The notes below the pieces were generated by a model. The model worked only from the letters and a program-made list of their open reading frames with translations, had not been told where the DNA came from and ran no database searches. From Pseudomonadales bacterium (GTDB taxonomy: Bacteria; Pseudomonadota; Gammaproteobacteria; Pseudomonadales; Azotimanducaceae): a stretch of DNA of 13,168 bases. A program made the position numbers and the translations under genes. The stretch is from assembly GCA_028822125.1 (NCBI GenBank), contig JAPKEK010000016.1, positions 1 through 13,168 of the forward strand, written 5' to 3'. Shown in pieces: positions 6,628-13,168 of this stretch (positions within the stretch are counted from its first letter, which is position 1; each line of letters starts with the position of its first letter).

Positions 6628-8013
6628 TTATCTGCTCAAACTGTTGTGTGCAGCCTCAATACCAGCCTTTAATTTTGACACCAACTCATCAATCTGTTCC
6701 AGCGTGATAATCAGCGGTGGAGAGAGCACGCAGACGTTAATGAGCGGCCTGACGATCAGCCCGAACTGGTAGCAGTAGTGATCAACCAGTTCACCCAGGG
6801 CATAATCGCGATCCAGCAGGGTGTTGCCGGTAACAGCGTCCGGTGCCTCCAGCTCTATCGCTGCCATTAAACCGAGGCCGCGAACGTTCTTCACCAGGGG
6901 CAATTCAAGCAGGCCCTGCAACTTGTCCTGAAAATAAGGCGCTACTTCCCGAACATGCTCGAGCAGTTGCTCGTTGACAATAATATCCCAGACTGCCAGG
7001 CCAGCAGCGCAGGATACGGGGTTTGCAGACCAGGTATAACCCGTGGGGAAAATATAGCCATCTGCATTGTCCAGGGAGATTTCAGCCATAACCGTGTCCG
7101 ATACAGCGAAGCCGCCGAGCGGCACGTAACCCGAGGTAACACCCTTCGCGAAGGTGATAATGTCAGGGCGCACATCAAATATTGCTTCAGATGCAAACCA
7201 ATGACCCAATCGGCCAAACCCTGTGACTACCTCATCGGCAATATAGATTATGCCATGAGATTTAACGGTCTCCCAGCAGCGCCGATTGTAATCCGCCGGA
7301 GGTACAATTACCCCGCCTGACCCCATCACCGGTTCAGCGATAAAACACATGACATTATCCGCGCCAATGCTGGCAATAGTGGATTCAAGCTCCTCAATAA
7401 GGAAATCACAGAAATCTTCTTCTGTTCGGTTCTGCCCGCTCTGAGACAGATCAGGTGCCGACAGAAAATGTACATTTTCTGTGTCGGTATCCATCGCAGA
7501 CTTATCTCTCTCCTTACCGGAGACCGATGCAGCAAGATAAGTACTGCCGTGGTAGCCTTTATGCCGGCAAAGGATATGTTTTCGATGCGGTTTACCTTTT
7601 ATATTGTTAGCTAGCTGGCAGAGACGTAGAGCCGCATCCACAGCAGTTGACCCGCCTGTGGTGAAGAATATTCGGTTGAGATCACCAGGCGTCACCGAAG
7701 CAATTTTCTGAGCAAGTTCTGTTTCACGCGGATGAAAAACCGAAAAAGTGCTTGCATAGCCGAGTTCCATGATCTGTGCAGAAACTGCATCGGCTATTTC
7801 CTGGCGACCATAGCCCACCTGCATACACCACATACCGCCGGGGCCATCAAGCAACTGATGATCGTTGTTATCGTATAAATAAACACCCTCCGCACGGCAG
7901 ATCTGTGGCGTCGAATCATCTTTGCCCAGGGCGGGAAGATTAGCCCAGGGGTGTAGTAAATGCTGATTAAAATTGTCTCTTGATTTCATATGCAATAGAG
8001 GGCCATCCCGCAA
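6628..8013 (-). CDS. Class III PLP-dependent omega-aminotransferase
   Basis: About 461 residues with the complete fold-type I class III pattern: GMWCMQVGYGR near the N-terminus, the phosphate-binding FFTTGGSTAVDAAL, the HKGYHGST loop, FIAEPVMGSGG, YIADEVVTGFGR and the PLP-binding Lys290 in TFAKGVTSGYVPLGG. These enzymes move the amino group of an omega-amino acid, diamine or amine to pyruvate or a 2-oxo acid. The length and the MW-NVGYG style fit the beta-alanine/taurine-pyruvate aminotransferase subgroup, but the amino donor is not readable. The frame is open to an ATG at 8079, yet a perfect AAGGAGG (8028-8022) sits 8 bases before a TTG at 8013, which I take as start. ATG at 7989 lacks a ribosome binding site but would also preserve the fold. 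It is convergent with the Rieske gene and divergent from the esterase gene. Confidence 0.88.
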   Translation of the reverse strand: MRDGPLLHMKSRDNFNQHLLHPWANLPALGKDDSTPQICRAEGVYLYDNNDHQLLDGPGGMWCMQVGYGRQEIADAVSAQIMELGYASTFSVFHPRETELAQKIASVTPGDLNRIFFTTGGSTAVDAALRLCQLANNIKGKPHRKHILCRHKGYHGSTYLAASVSGKERDKSAMDTDTENVHFLSAPDLSQSGQNRTEEDFCDFLIEELESTIASIGADNVMCFIAEPVMGSGGVIVPPADYNRRCWETVKSHGIIYIADEVVTGFGRLGHWFASEAIFDVRPDIITFAKGVTSGYVPLGGFAVSDTVMAEISLDNADGYIFPTGYTWSANPVSCAAGLAVWDIIVNEQLLEHVREVAPYFQDKLQGLLELPLVKNVRGLGLMAAIELEAPDAVTGNTLLDRDYALGELVDHYCYQFGLIVRPLINVCVLSPPLIITLEQIDELVSKLKAGIEAAHNSLSR

Positions 8014-8021
8014 AAGCAATG

Positions 8022-8028
8022 CCTCCTT
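8022..8028 (-). promoter_or_regulatory. Strong Shine-Dalgarno deciding the aminotransferase start
   Basis: AAGGAGG is read on the - strand 8 bases before TTG at 8013. Neither in-frame ATG (8079 or 7989) has a comparable site, so this motif argues for initiation at the TTG codon. Confidence 0.5.
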
Positions 8029-8255
8029 TATCCTCAAATACTGGTTAATCTGTGCAATCGTGCCTGACCACAGAATCATGGTCGATCATCATATCCCAGA
8101 ATCGTGTTAAGCGCAGGACTTAAACAATAGCAGCAATAGCGTTCGAGGGGGCCTTGTTCATCGGAGCAATTGATCAAAGCCATCCGGGACTATAAGTGTC
8201 CAGCCAGTCATGGGTATCGATTGAACATGGCCGCCACCCCTGATAAATTCAGTAA

Positions 8256-9365
8256 ATGTCCCCTGCCAAGAAGAAGACCTGCTACCACGTTCACTACCAC
8301 CTTAGAAGATACCTTCAGACTTTGAAAATAGCCGTTCGACTTACCTGTATAGTGACCCTGCTGTTCGCTGCAGGCGCTTTCAGTAACTCTACTCCAGATG
8401 ATCAAGCAAGCTTAGCCGAAAAAATAAACTGCCCGCTGTTCGGGGCAGCCAGAGGACTGGATACAACCCTGACCATCCAAATACAAAACGTGCACCGCTC
8501 TTATGTCTTACACCTGCCAGAGGACTATGATTGCGGATGGAAACATCCCTTGGTGATAGGCCTGCATGGCTATACAGGATCCGGCTCAGATTTTCATCAC
8601 AAGACAACCGGCATGTTCGCCAGTATCGATCGAAACAATTATATAGGGGTCTTTCCTAATGGCACTGAGTCTTCACCAGGCAGCGGTATAACCTCTTTTA
8701 ACGACCTTGGCTCAAGGTTTGACAATGGCCCACAGGGCCCTACCTGCGCACCCGAATCCCACCCCTATGATGATTTCGAAAACTGCCCGAAAACAGAGCA
8801 GACACGTCAGTGTCACTGGGGAACAAGCTGTGCAGACGATCTGTTATTCCTACGCAGATTAACCGATCACCTCCAGGCCCACTACAGCATCGATGCAGGG
8901 CGAATTTTTCTTATGGGCTTCAGCCAGGGTGCACAGACCGCTGCAGGCATCGCCTGCGGTCTACAGGATAAACTGGCTGCTGTGATCCCGGTTCACGGGT
9001 TCCCCACAAGAGGATACGCCTGTGGCCCTGAAAGCAAAGTATCTCTACTGCAGATCGTTGGCCACCAGGATCAGGTCGTTAACGGACTTGGCCAGGCCAG
9101 TGCAGACGGTATGATCTACGATTCCGCAGCCACCACTGCATCAGTCTGGGCAAAAGCCCAGCACTGTGCTAAAAATGGCAATACACATTACCCCACCGTT
9201 TCCGACGGCTACCGGGGCTGGCAATGCATTGAACACGCCAACTGCGCCAGCGCCGCGTCAATTGTCACCTGCTCCTGGCAAGGCGGCCATGTCTGGGCAA
9301 AGCAGGGCACCAGAAATATCGGTTTAGAGGCTATATGGGAGTTTATGGGGAAAACTTCGAAATAA
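8256..9365 (+). CDS. Secreted alpha/beta-hydrolase, PHB depolymerase / feruloyl esterase-like
   Basis: This 369-residue protein begins with a basic stretch and a hydrophobic segment (about residues 29-43, ending AAGAFS) that looks like a signal peptide. The hydrolase core follows, with the oxyanion segment VIGLHGYTGSG and the nucleophile Ser223 in GFSQGA. Candidate triad partners are Asp272 (GHQDQVV) and His345 (GGHVW). The mature part carries twelve cysteines, consistent with disulfides in the periplasm or outside the cell. This layout matches the LpqC / poly-3-hydroxybutyrate depolymerase / feruloyl esterase group, which cleaves ester bonds in polyesters or plant phenolic esters. ATG at 8256 has no clear ribosome binding site and gives an unusually long n-region; TTG at 8322 (before KIAVRLTC) would give a more ordinary signal peptide. 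It is divergent from the aminotransferase gene and stands alone; no link to amine metabolism is evident. Confidence 0.8.
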   Translation: MSPAKKKTCYHVHYHLRRYLQTLKIAVRLTCIVTLLFAAGAFSNSTPDDQASLAEKINCPLFGAARGLDTTLTIQIQNVHRSYVLHLPEDYDCGWKHPLVIGLHGYTGSGSDFHHKTTGMFASIDRNNYIGVFPNGTESSPGSGITSFNDLGSRFDNGPQGPTCAPESHPYDDFENCPKTEQTRQCHWGTSCADDLLFLRRLTDHLQAHYSIDAGRIFLMGFSQGAQTAAGIACGLQDKLAAVIPVHGFPTRGYACGPESKVSLLQIVGHQDQVVNGLGQASADGMIYDSAATTASVWAKAQHCAKNGNTHYPTVSDGYRGWQCIEHANCASAASIVTCSWQGGHVWAKQGTRNIGLEAIWEFMGKTSK

Positions 9366-9474
9366 ACTGACCATCAGCTATGATGCAAACTGTAAATAGA
9401 CAACTAATTCATAACAATAACTTGATTTTGGTTCACAATAACCATGCTCAATGCTGGGCAGGACGATAACGGGT

Positions 9475-9513
9475 AAAATCAATCTAAAACAATCTAAAAC
9501 AATCTAAAACAAT
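9475..9513 (+). repeat. 10-bp direct tandem repeat just upstream of the desaturase start
   Basis: AATCTAAAAC occurs three times in succession (9481-9490, 9491-9500, 9501-9510), followed by a partial AAT and preceded by a similar TAAAATC. The array ends one base before the ATG at 9515 and occupies the place where a Shine-Dalgarno sequence would be expected. The 10-bp period puts each copy on the same helical face. It may be a replication-slippage product, a regulator binding array or an AT-rich unstructured leader that aids translation. Confidence 0.75.
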
Positions 9514-9514
9514 A

Positions 9515-10531
9515 ATGATGCTATTCAAATCCATAGAAGGCGCCTGCTGGCACAGCGCAGCAATCGTATACAGCCTGGCAACCTATACACTGGGCTGGTC
9601 CCTATTGTTCTTCTCTGGCTGGACTGGCTTCCTGCCAGGACTACTTTTGCTCGCTCATGGGCTAATTATCGGTGCCTATTTAATACATGAGTGTGCCCAT
9701 AACACCGTGTTCCGATCAAACAAGCACAATGCTTCACTTGGCAAAATACTAGGCTGGCTATGTGGGTCCTGCTACGGAACCCAGGAAGATATTCGCTACA
9801 AACATTTTCGCCATCACGTGGATAATGATGATGTTGTCTGGTTTGATTACGAAGCTTTTTTCCTCCGCCATCCCCTATTTTACAGGGTCACCATACTGCT
9901 TGAGTGGTTCTATATCCCTGCCCATGACCTTCTCATGCATACCATCATGATGTTCAGCACTTTTATCATTCCGCAAAGACATTCGCAGCGAGTCCGCAAT
10001 TTAATCGTTATTATTGTTCGAGGCTGCCTGATATTAACCCTCGCTTTATGGTACCCGGTAGCATTACTGGGCTACATCATCGCTTACATGCTGATGATCA
10101 TCGTATTGCGGTTCATGGATGGTCTGGAACACGACTACCCTTATCATTTAAGACTCTATTCAGATGACGTCTCCGAACATAAAGGGGATCTGGCCTGGGA
10201 GCAGGAACATACCTTCAGCCCCATGATATCCTGGCGCTATCCCCGACTTAACTGGCTGGTATTAAATTTTGGCTATCACAACGCCCATCATGCCAGACCC
10301 ACCACCCCCTGGTATGAATTACCCGCCCTGCATGAAAAACTATTTGGCAATTCTGCAGAAAATATAATCCCGTTATGGCCTCAGTTAGTGATGTATCATC
10401 GTTACCGCATCTATCGAATTTTTCACGATGCCCCCGGCCTGACCCCCGCCTCAGGTAACGCATTTCTCAAGGCAACCCAGCAGGCCAAAGTCACTGGCGG
10501 AAATGCGGCATCCTTCCTCACCTCCTTTTAG
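9515..10531 (+). CDS. Membrane fatty-acid-desaturase-family di-iron protein
   Basis: This 338-residue protein has hydrophobic segments at about residues 14-57 and again in the middle (about 160-200), typical of the membrane desaturase/hydroxylase fold. All three histidine boxes are present: HECAH (58-62), HFRHH (97-101) and HNAHH (255-259), which together bind the di-iron centre. These enzymes use O2 and electrons to desaturate or hydroxylate lipid chains or other hydrophobic substrates in the cytoplasmic membrane. The box spacing and the final GYHNAHHARP are of the acyl-lipid desaturase / beta-carotene hydroxylase-like type; position specificity and substrate are unknown. Two ATG codons stand in tandem at 9515 and 9518, without a ribosome binding site, directly after a 10-bp tandem repeat. 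The gene stops 8 bases before a TIM-barrel gene, so the two are probably co-transcribed. No electron donor is encoded beside it. Confidence 0.85.
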   Translation: MMLFKSIEGACWHSAAIVYSLATYTLGWSLLFFSGWTGFLPGLLLLAHGLIIGAYLIHECAHNTVFRSNKHNASLGKILGWLCGSCYGTQEDIRYKHFRHHVDNDDVVWFDYEAFFLRHPLFYRVTILLEWFYIPAHDLLMHTIMMFSTFIIPQRHSQRVRNLIVIIVRGCLILTLALWYPVALLGYIIAYMLMIIVLRFMDGLEHDYPYHLRLYSDDVSEHKGDLAWEQEHTFSPMISWRYPRLNWLVLNFGYHNAHHARPTTPWYELPALHEKLFGNSAENIIPLWPQLVMYHRYRIYRIFHDAPGLTPASGNAFLKATQQAKVTGGNAASFLTSF

Positions 10532-10539
10532 GACTTGCT

Positions 10540-11391
10540 TTGCAAAAGCTAGAAATTTACCAGTCGCTATGGGCAATGCAACAACGCATTCCAGGCAAGG
10601 CAGAGCGACCCATGCCTGAACAATTCAAGAAAATTGCTGAAGCTGGCTACGATGGCGTGTGCCTGGATCCCGCGGTTGACGAGATCAATGAGTGCCTGGC
10701 TTTAAAGTCACTTTTTAAAGAATATCAACTAAGATGTATGGTCAATGCTTTCCCATACACAGTAGAAGAACTGGAGCCGCTACTGGACATGGCAGCCAGC
10801 CTCAATGCCAGCCAGGTTAATATTATCGGCGGCGTCATGCCCTTGCAGGCCAGTGCTGCGGCCTCTGTGGTACGGTCGTGGTTAACCACCGCTGAGCACT
10901 ATGCCATGCCTGTACTGATGGAAACCCACCGCAACGGCACCTTGAACGACCTGTTCTACACGCTAGAAGTGTTGCAACAGGTTCCAGAATTACGCTTATG
11001 TGCTGATCTTTCACACTTCGTGGTTGACCGGGAATTCCCCTTACCCCTAAGCGAGCAGGACGGTCAATATATAGATCGGATATTAGAACGCTCAGATTCA
11101 TTTCAGGGCAGAGTATCCAATAACGAGCAAATCCAGATTGCCCTGAACTTCCCTCAGCACAAACAATGGCTTGACCAGTTCCTTGCCTGGTGGCGACAAG
11201 GGATGAGCAGGTGGACTGCACGCAATGGACAAACTGCTACCTTAAGATTCCTGGTCGAACTTGGCCCGCCTCCCTATGCCATTACAGATGGCTCCCAGCG
11301 GGAACTCAGTGATCGATGGCAAGAGGGCTTGCAGATCAAATCCCTGGTCGAACAAATCTGGCAGGACATATCGTCACAGTCGACACCCTGA
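10540..11391 (+). CDS. Sugar phosphate isomerase/epimerase-like TIM-barrel protein
   Basis: This 283-residue protein resembles the xylose-isomerase-like TIM-barrel superfamily (AP endonuclease 2 fold). It starts with a beta strand LEIYQSLWAM, and candidate metal or acid-base residues follow in the expected order: Glu128 and His130 in METHRNG, Asp156 and His159 in CADLSHF, and Glu240 in VELGPPPYAI. TTG at 10540 is taken as start because an AGGA overlaps the desaturase stop at a suitable distance and the first strand would be lost with the next ATG (10576). The 8-base spacing makes it the second gene of a unit with the desaturase. Members isomerise or epimerise sugars or inositols, cleave or dehydrate keto-sugars, or act on hydroxypyruvate-like acids. 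No specific reaction can be assigned, and pairing with a desaturase is not a classical arrangement. Confidence 0.72.
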   Translation: MQKLEIYQSLWAMQQRIPGKAERPMPEQFKKIAEAGYDGVCLDPAVDEINECLALKSLFKEYQLRCMVNAFPYTVEELEPLLDMAASLNASQVNIIGGVMPLQASAAASVVRSWLTTAEHYAMPVLMETHRNGTLNDLFYTLEVLQQVPELRLCADLSHFVVDREFPLPLSEQDGQYIDRILERSDSFQGRVSNNEQIQIALNFPQHKQWLDQFLAWWRQGMSRWTARNGQTATLRFLVELGPPPYAITDGSQRELSDRWQEGLQIKSLVEQIWQDISSQSTP

Positions 11392-11607
11392 ACAACCTTA
11401 AAAGTAGCTTTTTCGTGAACTCTACTGCTGTGCCGGCAATTTCTATCCAGGCCGCACGGTCATTATTTGATCCGGCTTTACCTATCTTTTCCGCGTTGAT
11501 TGCATACCTTACAACAAACACAGTTTCTGGAGTGCAGGTAGACCATGTGGTTATGGTTACAGTTTTTCAGGACGGGCGCTCGATAACGTTGACAGCCCAG
11601 GGAGAAC
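11392..11607. other. Gap between TIM-barrel gene and fdsD-like gene
   Basis: The 216 bases between these convergent genes contain no gene I can support. A + frame (11316-11621) and a - frame (11336-11521) both stay open through much of it, but neither has a ribosome binding site or a recognisable product. A short AAAAG-TAG-CTTTT hairpin lies just after the TIM-barrel stop (about 11400-11412); it is AT-only in character and too weak to call a terminator. Confidence 0.35.
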
Positions 11608-11835
11608 TCAGGATGGTTTAGCTTTCTGCATCGCTTCAAGATAGTGAAGCGCTTTCCGCGAAATAAGTGAAAATTCCGTATTTTCGATGGAACACTGCTT
11701 GATAATTCTGACTTTCATCGTCCCTGGCCAGAATTTTTCAAGATGCTGAGCCACCTGAAGCGCTATCTCATCATGACTGCCATTTGCACTCAAATTAAGG
11801 GCAATCTGATTGATCATTTTAACGGGATGTGTCAT
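11608..11835 (-). CDS. fdsD: NAD-dependent formate dehydrogenase delta subunit
   Basis: This small protein of 75 residues begins MTHPVKMINQIALNL and contains AQHLEKFWPGTMKVRI, the conserved 'KM-NQI' and 'HL--FW-P-M' pattern of FdsD. The delta subunit is a small accessory component of soluble molybdenum- or tungsten-containing NAD-linked formate dehydrogenases and is generally encoded last in the fdsGBACD operon, as here. ATG at 11835 is preceded by GAAGGGAG at good distance. It lies 26 bases downstream of the fdhD stop. A perfect 7-bp inverted repeat (CGCTTCA at 11632-11638, TGAAGCG at 11645-11651) sits inside the last codons; without a T-tract it is probably incidental. Confidence 0.82.
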   Translation of the reverse strand: MTHPVKMINQIALNLSANGSHDEIALQVAQHLEKFWPGTMKVRIIKQCSIENTEFSLISRKALHYLEAMQKAKPS

Positions 11836-11861
11836 TGGCGCTCCCTTCTAATCCAACCCTT

Positions 11862-12665
11862 TCAACCCGGCAAACGCTGTGGGCCAGTATAGATTACATG
11901 ACGTTCTGGTCTAGTAAACGCCACCAGCGTCAGACCACTTTGACTGGCCAGTTCAATCGCCAGTGAAGTTGGCGCTGAAAGCGTTGCCAGTAACGGTATA
12001 TTTGCACTGGCCGTCTTAAACACCATCTCATAGCTGGCGCGACTGGTAACCAGGGCGAACCCTGGGCTATTAGCATCACCTCGCCGGCTTCTGGCACCCA
12101 GTAATTTATCCAACGCATTATGGCGACCCACATCCTCGCGAATAATTAGCAATTCCCCGTTGACGCTACACCAGGCAGCCGCATGTACAGCCCCTGTCTG
12201 CCTTTGTAATTCCTGCCTCTCCCCCAGCGTAACCAGGGCACTTTGCACAGCGCTGTGAGTCACCTGAATATCTGATGTTATCAACGCAGGTTTATTCATG
12301 ACCTGATCTAGAGATTCTATTCCACAAATGCCACAACCTGTTCGACCTGCCAGAACCCGACGCCGATGTTTGAGTCGTGCAAAGGGCGCTTCTGTTATCT
12401 TCATGGCCAATTCAATGCCTTTGGGCGTTATATTCTCTTTACAATCCAGCAGTTGAACCGGTGAATCCAGAATACCCTCACTCATGCTGAAACCAATTGC
12501 AAAGTCTTCCAGGTCACTGGGTGTCGCCATCATTACAGCATGAGATATATCGTTGTAAACCATCGCCACAGGCATTTCTACAGCGACCTGATCCACGCCA
12601 GAAACAACCTTGCCTGCCTGCCAGACAACTCGTGAAAGCGCTTTCGTTTTAACTAGATCATTCAT
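11862..12665 (-). CDS. fdhD: FdhD sulfurtransferase, formate dehydrogenase maturation (FdsC position)
   Basis: A full-length FdhD-type protein of 267 residues. The redox-active pair Cys111 and Cys114 lies in GCGICGIESL, preceded by the basic RRRVLAGRTG. The conserved GFSMSEGI, TGAVHAAAWC, REDVGRHNALDKLLG and TSRASYEMVFKTA segments follow in order. FdhD passes sulfur from the cysteine desulfurase IscS to the molybdenum cofactor, making the sulfido ligand that formate dehydrogenase needs. In fds operons this gene is often called fdsC. Its ATG overlaps the stop of the upstream catalytic-subunit gene by four bases (ATGA), so the two are translationally coupled, consistent with cofactor activation of the product encoded just before. 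The function is well supported. Confidence 0.93.
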   Translation of the reverse strand: MNDLVKTKALSRVVWQAGKVVSGVDQVAVEMPVAMVYNDISHAVMMATPSDLEDFAIGFSMSEGILDSPVQLLDCKENITPKGIELAMKITEAPFARLKHRRRVLAGRTGCGICGIESLDQVMNKPALITSDIQVTHSAVQSALVTLGERQELQRQTGAVHAAAWCSVNGELLIIREDVGRHNALDKLLGARSRRGDANSPGFALVTSRASYEMVFKTASANIPLLATLSAPTSLAIELASQSGLTLVAFTRPERHVIYTGPQRLPG

Positions 12666-13168
12666 AGCTGTTGGGCTTCTTCCAGCAGCCTAAGCTGCTC
12701 ATCATGGTAGTCCTTCTGTCGCCTTTGCCAGTTTGATGGCTGGCTGACCTTACTCACCTGCACCGCGGTGACTTTATATTCTGGACAGTTAGTTGCCCAA
12801 TCACTGTTATCGGTGGTGATCACATTGGCGCCGGAAACCGGATGATGAAACGTTGTATAGACTACGCCGGGCTTGACTCGGTCCGTTACCTCAGCATGCA
12901 GTACAGTTTCCCCCACCCTGCTCTGTATGCCTATCCAGTCACCCGGTCTGATACCACGTTCCTCAGCATCATGAGGGTGGATTTCCAAAGTATCTTCGGC
13001 ATGCCACTGACTGTTGTCCGTGCGTCTGGTCTGGGCACCGACATTATACTGAGACAAAATGCGCCCGGTTGTTAAAAGCAATGGGTACTTCCGGTTAGCA
13101 CGTTCATCGGTGGGAACATACTCGGTAATTGCAAAGAAACCCTTACCACGGACGAACTCGCCAACATG
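12662..13168 (-). CDS. fdsA: Formate dehydrogenase catalytic (alpha) subunit, C-terminal part
   Basis: The frame is open to the window edge, so only the last 168 residues are present. They form the C-terminal molybdopterin-guanine-dinucleotide binding domain: LLLTTGRILSQYNVG with TRRTDN, then HPHDAEERGIRPGDW and VYTTFHHPVSGANVITTD, and finally NCPEYKVTAVQVSKV. This last stretch is typical of the NAD-linked FdsA/FDH-alpha enzymes of proteobacteria. The enzyme oxidises formate to CO2 in the cytoplasm and passes electrons through Fe-S clusters to the NAD-reducing FdsBG. The active-site Cys or Sec and the Fe-S clusters lie outside the window. Gene order alpha - fdhD - delta matches the end of fdsGBACD operons, so fdsG and fdsB are expected to the right of the window. 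Confidence 0.93.
   Translation of the reverse strand, partial: HVGEFVRGKGFFAITEYVPTDERANRKYPLLLTTGRILSQYNVGAQTRRTDNSQWHAEDTLEIHPHDAEERGIRPGDWIGIQSRVGETVLHAEVTDRVKPGVVYTTFHHPVSGANVITTDNSDWATNCPEYKVTAVQVSKVSQPSNWQRRQKDYHDEQLRLLEEAQQL

Noticed and set aside
8170..8177. TTGATCAA palindrome in the aminotransferase-esterase intergenic region (a second copy at 6613-6620)
   Set aside because: It resembles FNR half-sites, but FNR boxes need a 4-base spacer between TTGAT and ATCAA; an 8-bp palindrome can occur by chance.
11316..11621. + strand frame of 101 codons spanning the end of the TIM-barrel gene and the following gap
   Set aside because: Most of its start overlaps the TIM-barrel gene in another frame, there is no ribosome binding site, and its end runs into the fdsD coding strand; no product is recognised.
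11632..11651. Perfect 7-bp inverted repeat in the last codons of fdsD, considered as a terminator
   Set aside because: It lies inside the coding sequence and no T-tract follows on the - strand.

Overview
The window reads as chromosomal DNA of a heterotrophic, probably marine, gammaproteobacterium. This rests on protein style, roughly balanced base composition and an fds-type formate dehydrogenase locus; no rRNA or other taxonomic marker is present. No tRNA, CRISPR array or insertion sequence was seen. Both ends cut through genes.

Left part (1-3693, + strand): the 3' end of a thiolase/lipid-transfer-type enzyme is translationally coupled by a GTGA overlap to a DUF35/OB-fold zinc-ribbon partner. 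After a 261-base gap comes a 692-residue flavin / 4Fe-4S / ADP-binding enzyme, built like trimethylamine dehydrogenase but lacking most of the residues that define that enzyme's active site.

Middle (3694-5339): a decaying block on the - strand. It holds an MFS transporter remnant with a nonsense codon and an apparent internal deletion, and a multi-pass membrane protein split by a one-base frameshift in a homopolymer.

Centre (5340-8079): a Rieske non-haem iron oxygenase of the quaternary-ammonium (GbcA/CntA-like) type faces a class III omega-aminotransferase on the opposite strand.

Right part (8256-13168): a secreted, cysteine-rich alpha/beta-hydrolase of the PHB depolymerase/feruloyl esterase type; then a two-gene unit of a membrane fatty-acid-desaturase-like di-iron protein and a sugar-phosphate-isomerase-like TIM barrel, preceded by a 10-bp tandem repeat. 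The - strand end carries the tail of an NAD-dependent formate dehydrogenase operon (fdsA end, fdhD/fdsC, fdsD).

A common thread, by inference, is oxidative N-demethylation. The Rieske oxygenase and the TMADH-like flavoenzyme would strip methyl groups from a betaine-like compound as formaldehyde. The aminotransferase could take over the resulting primary amine, and formate dehydrogenase would oxidise the formate derived from formaldehyde. The substrate is unknown, and neither a reductase partner for the Rieske enzyme nor a formaldehyde-oxidising enzyme lies in the window.
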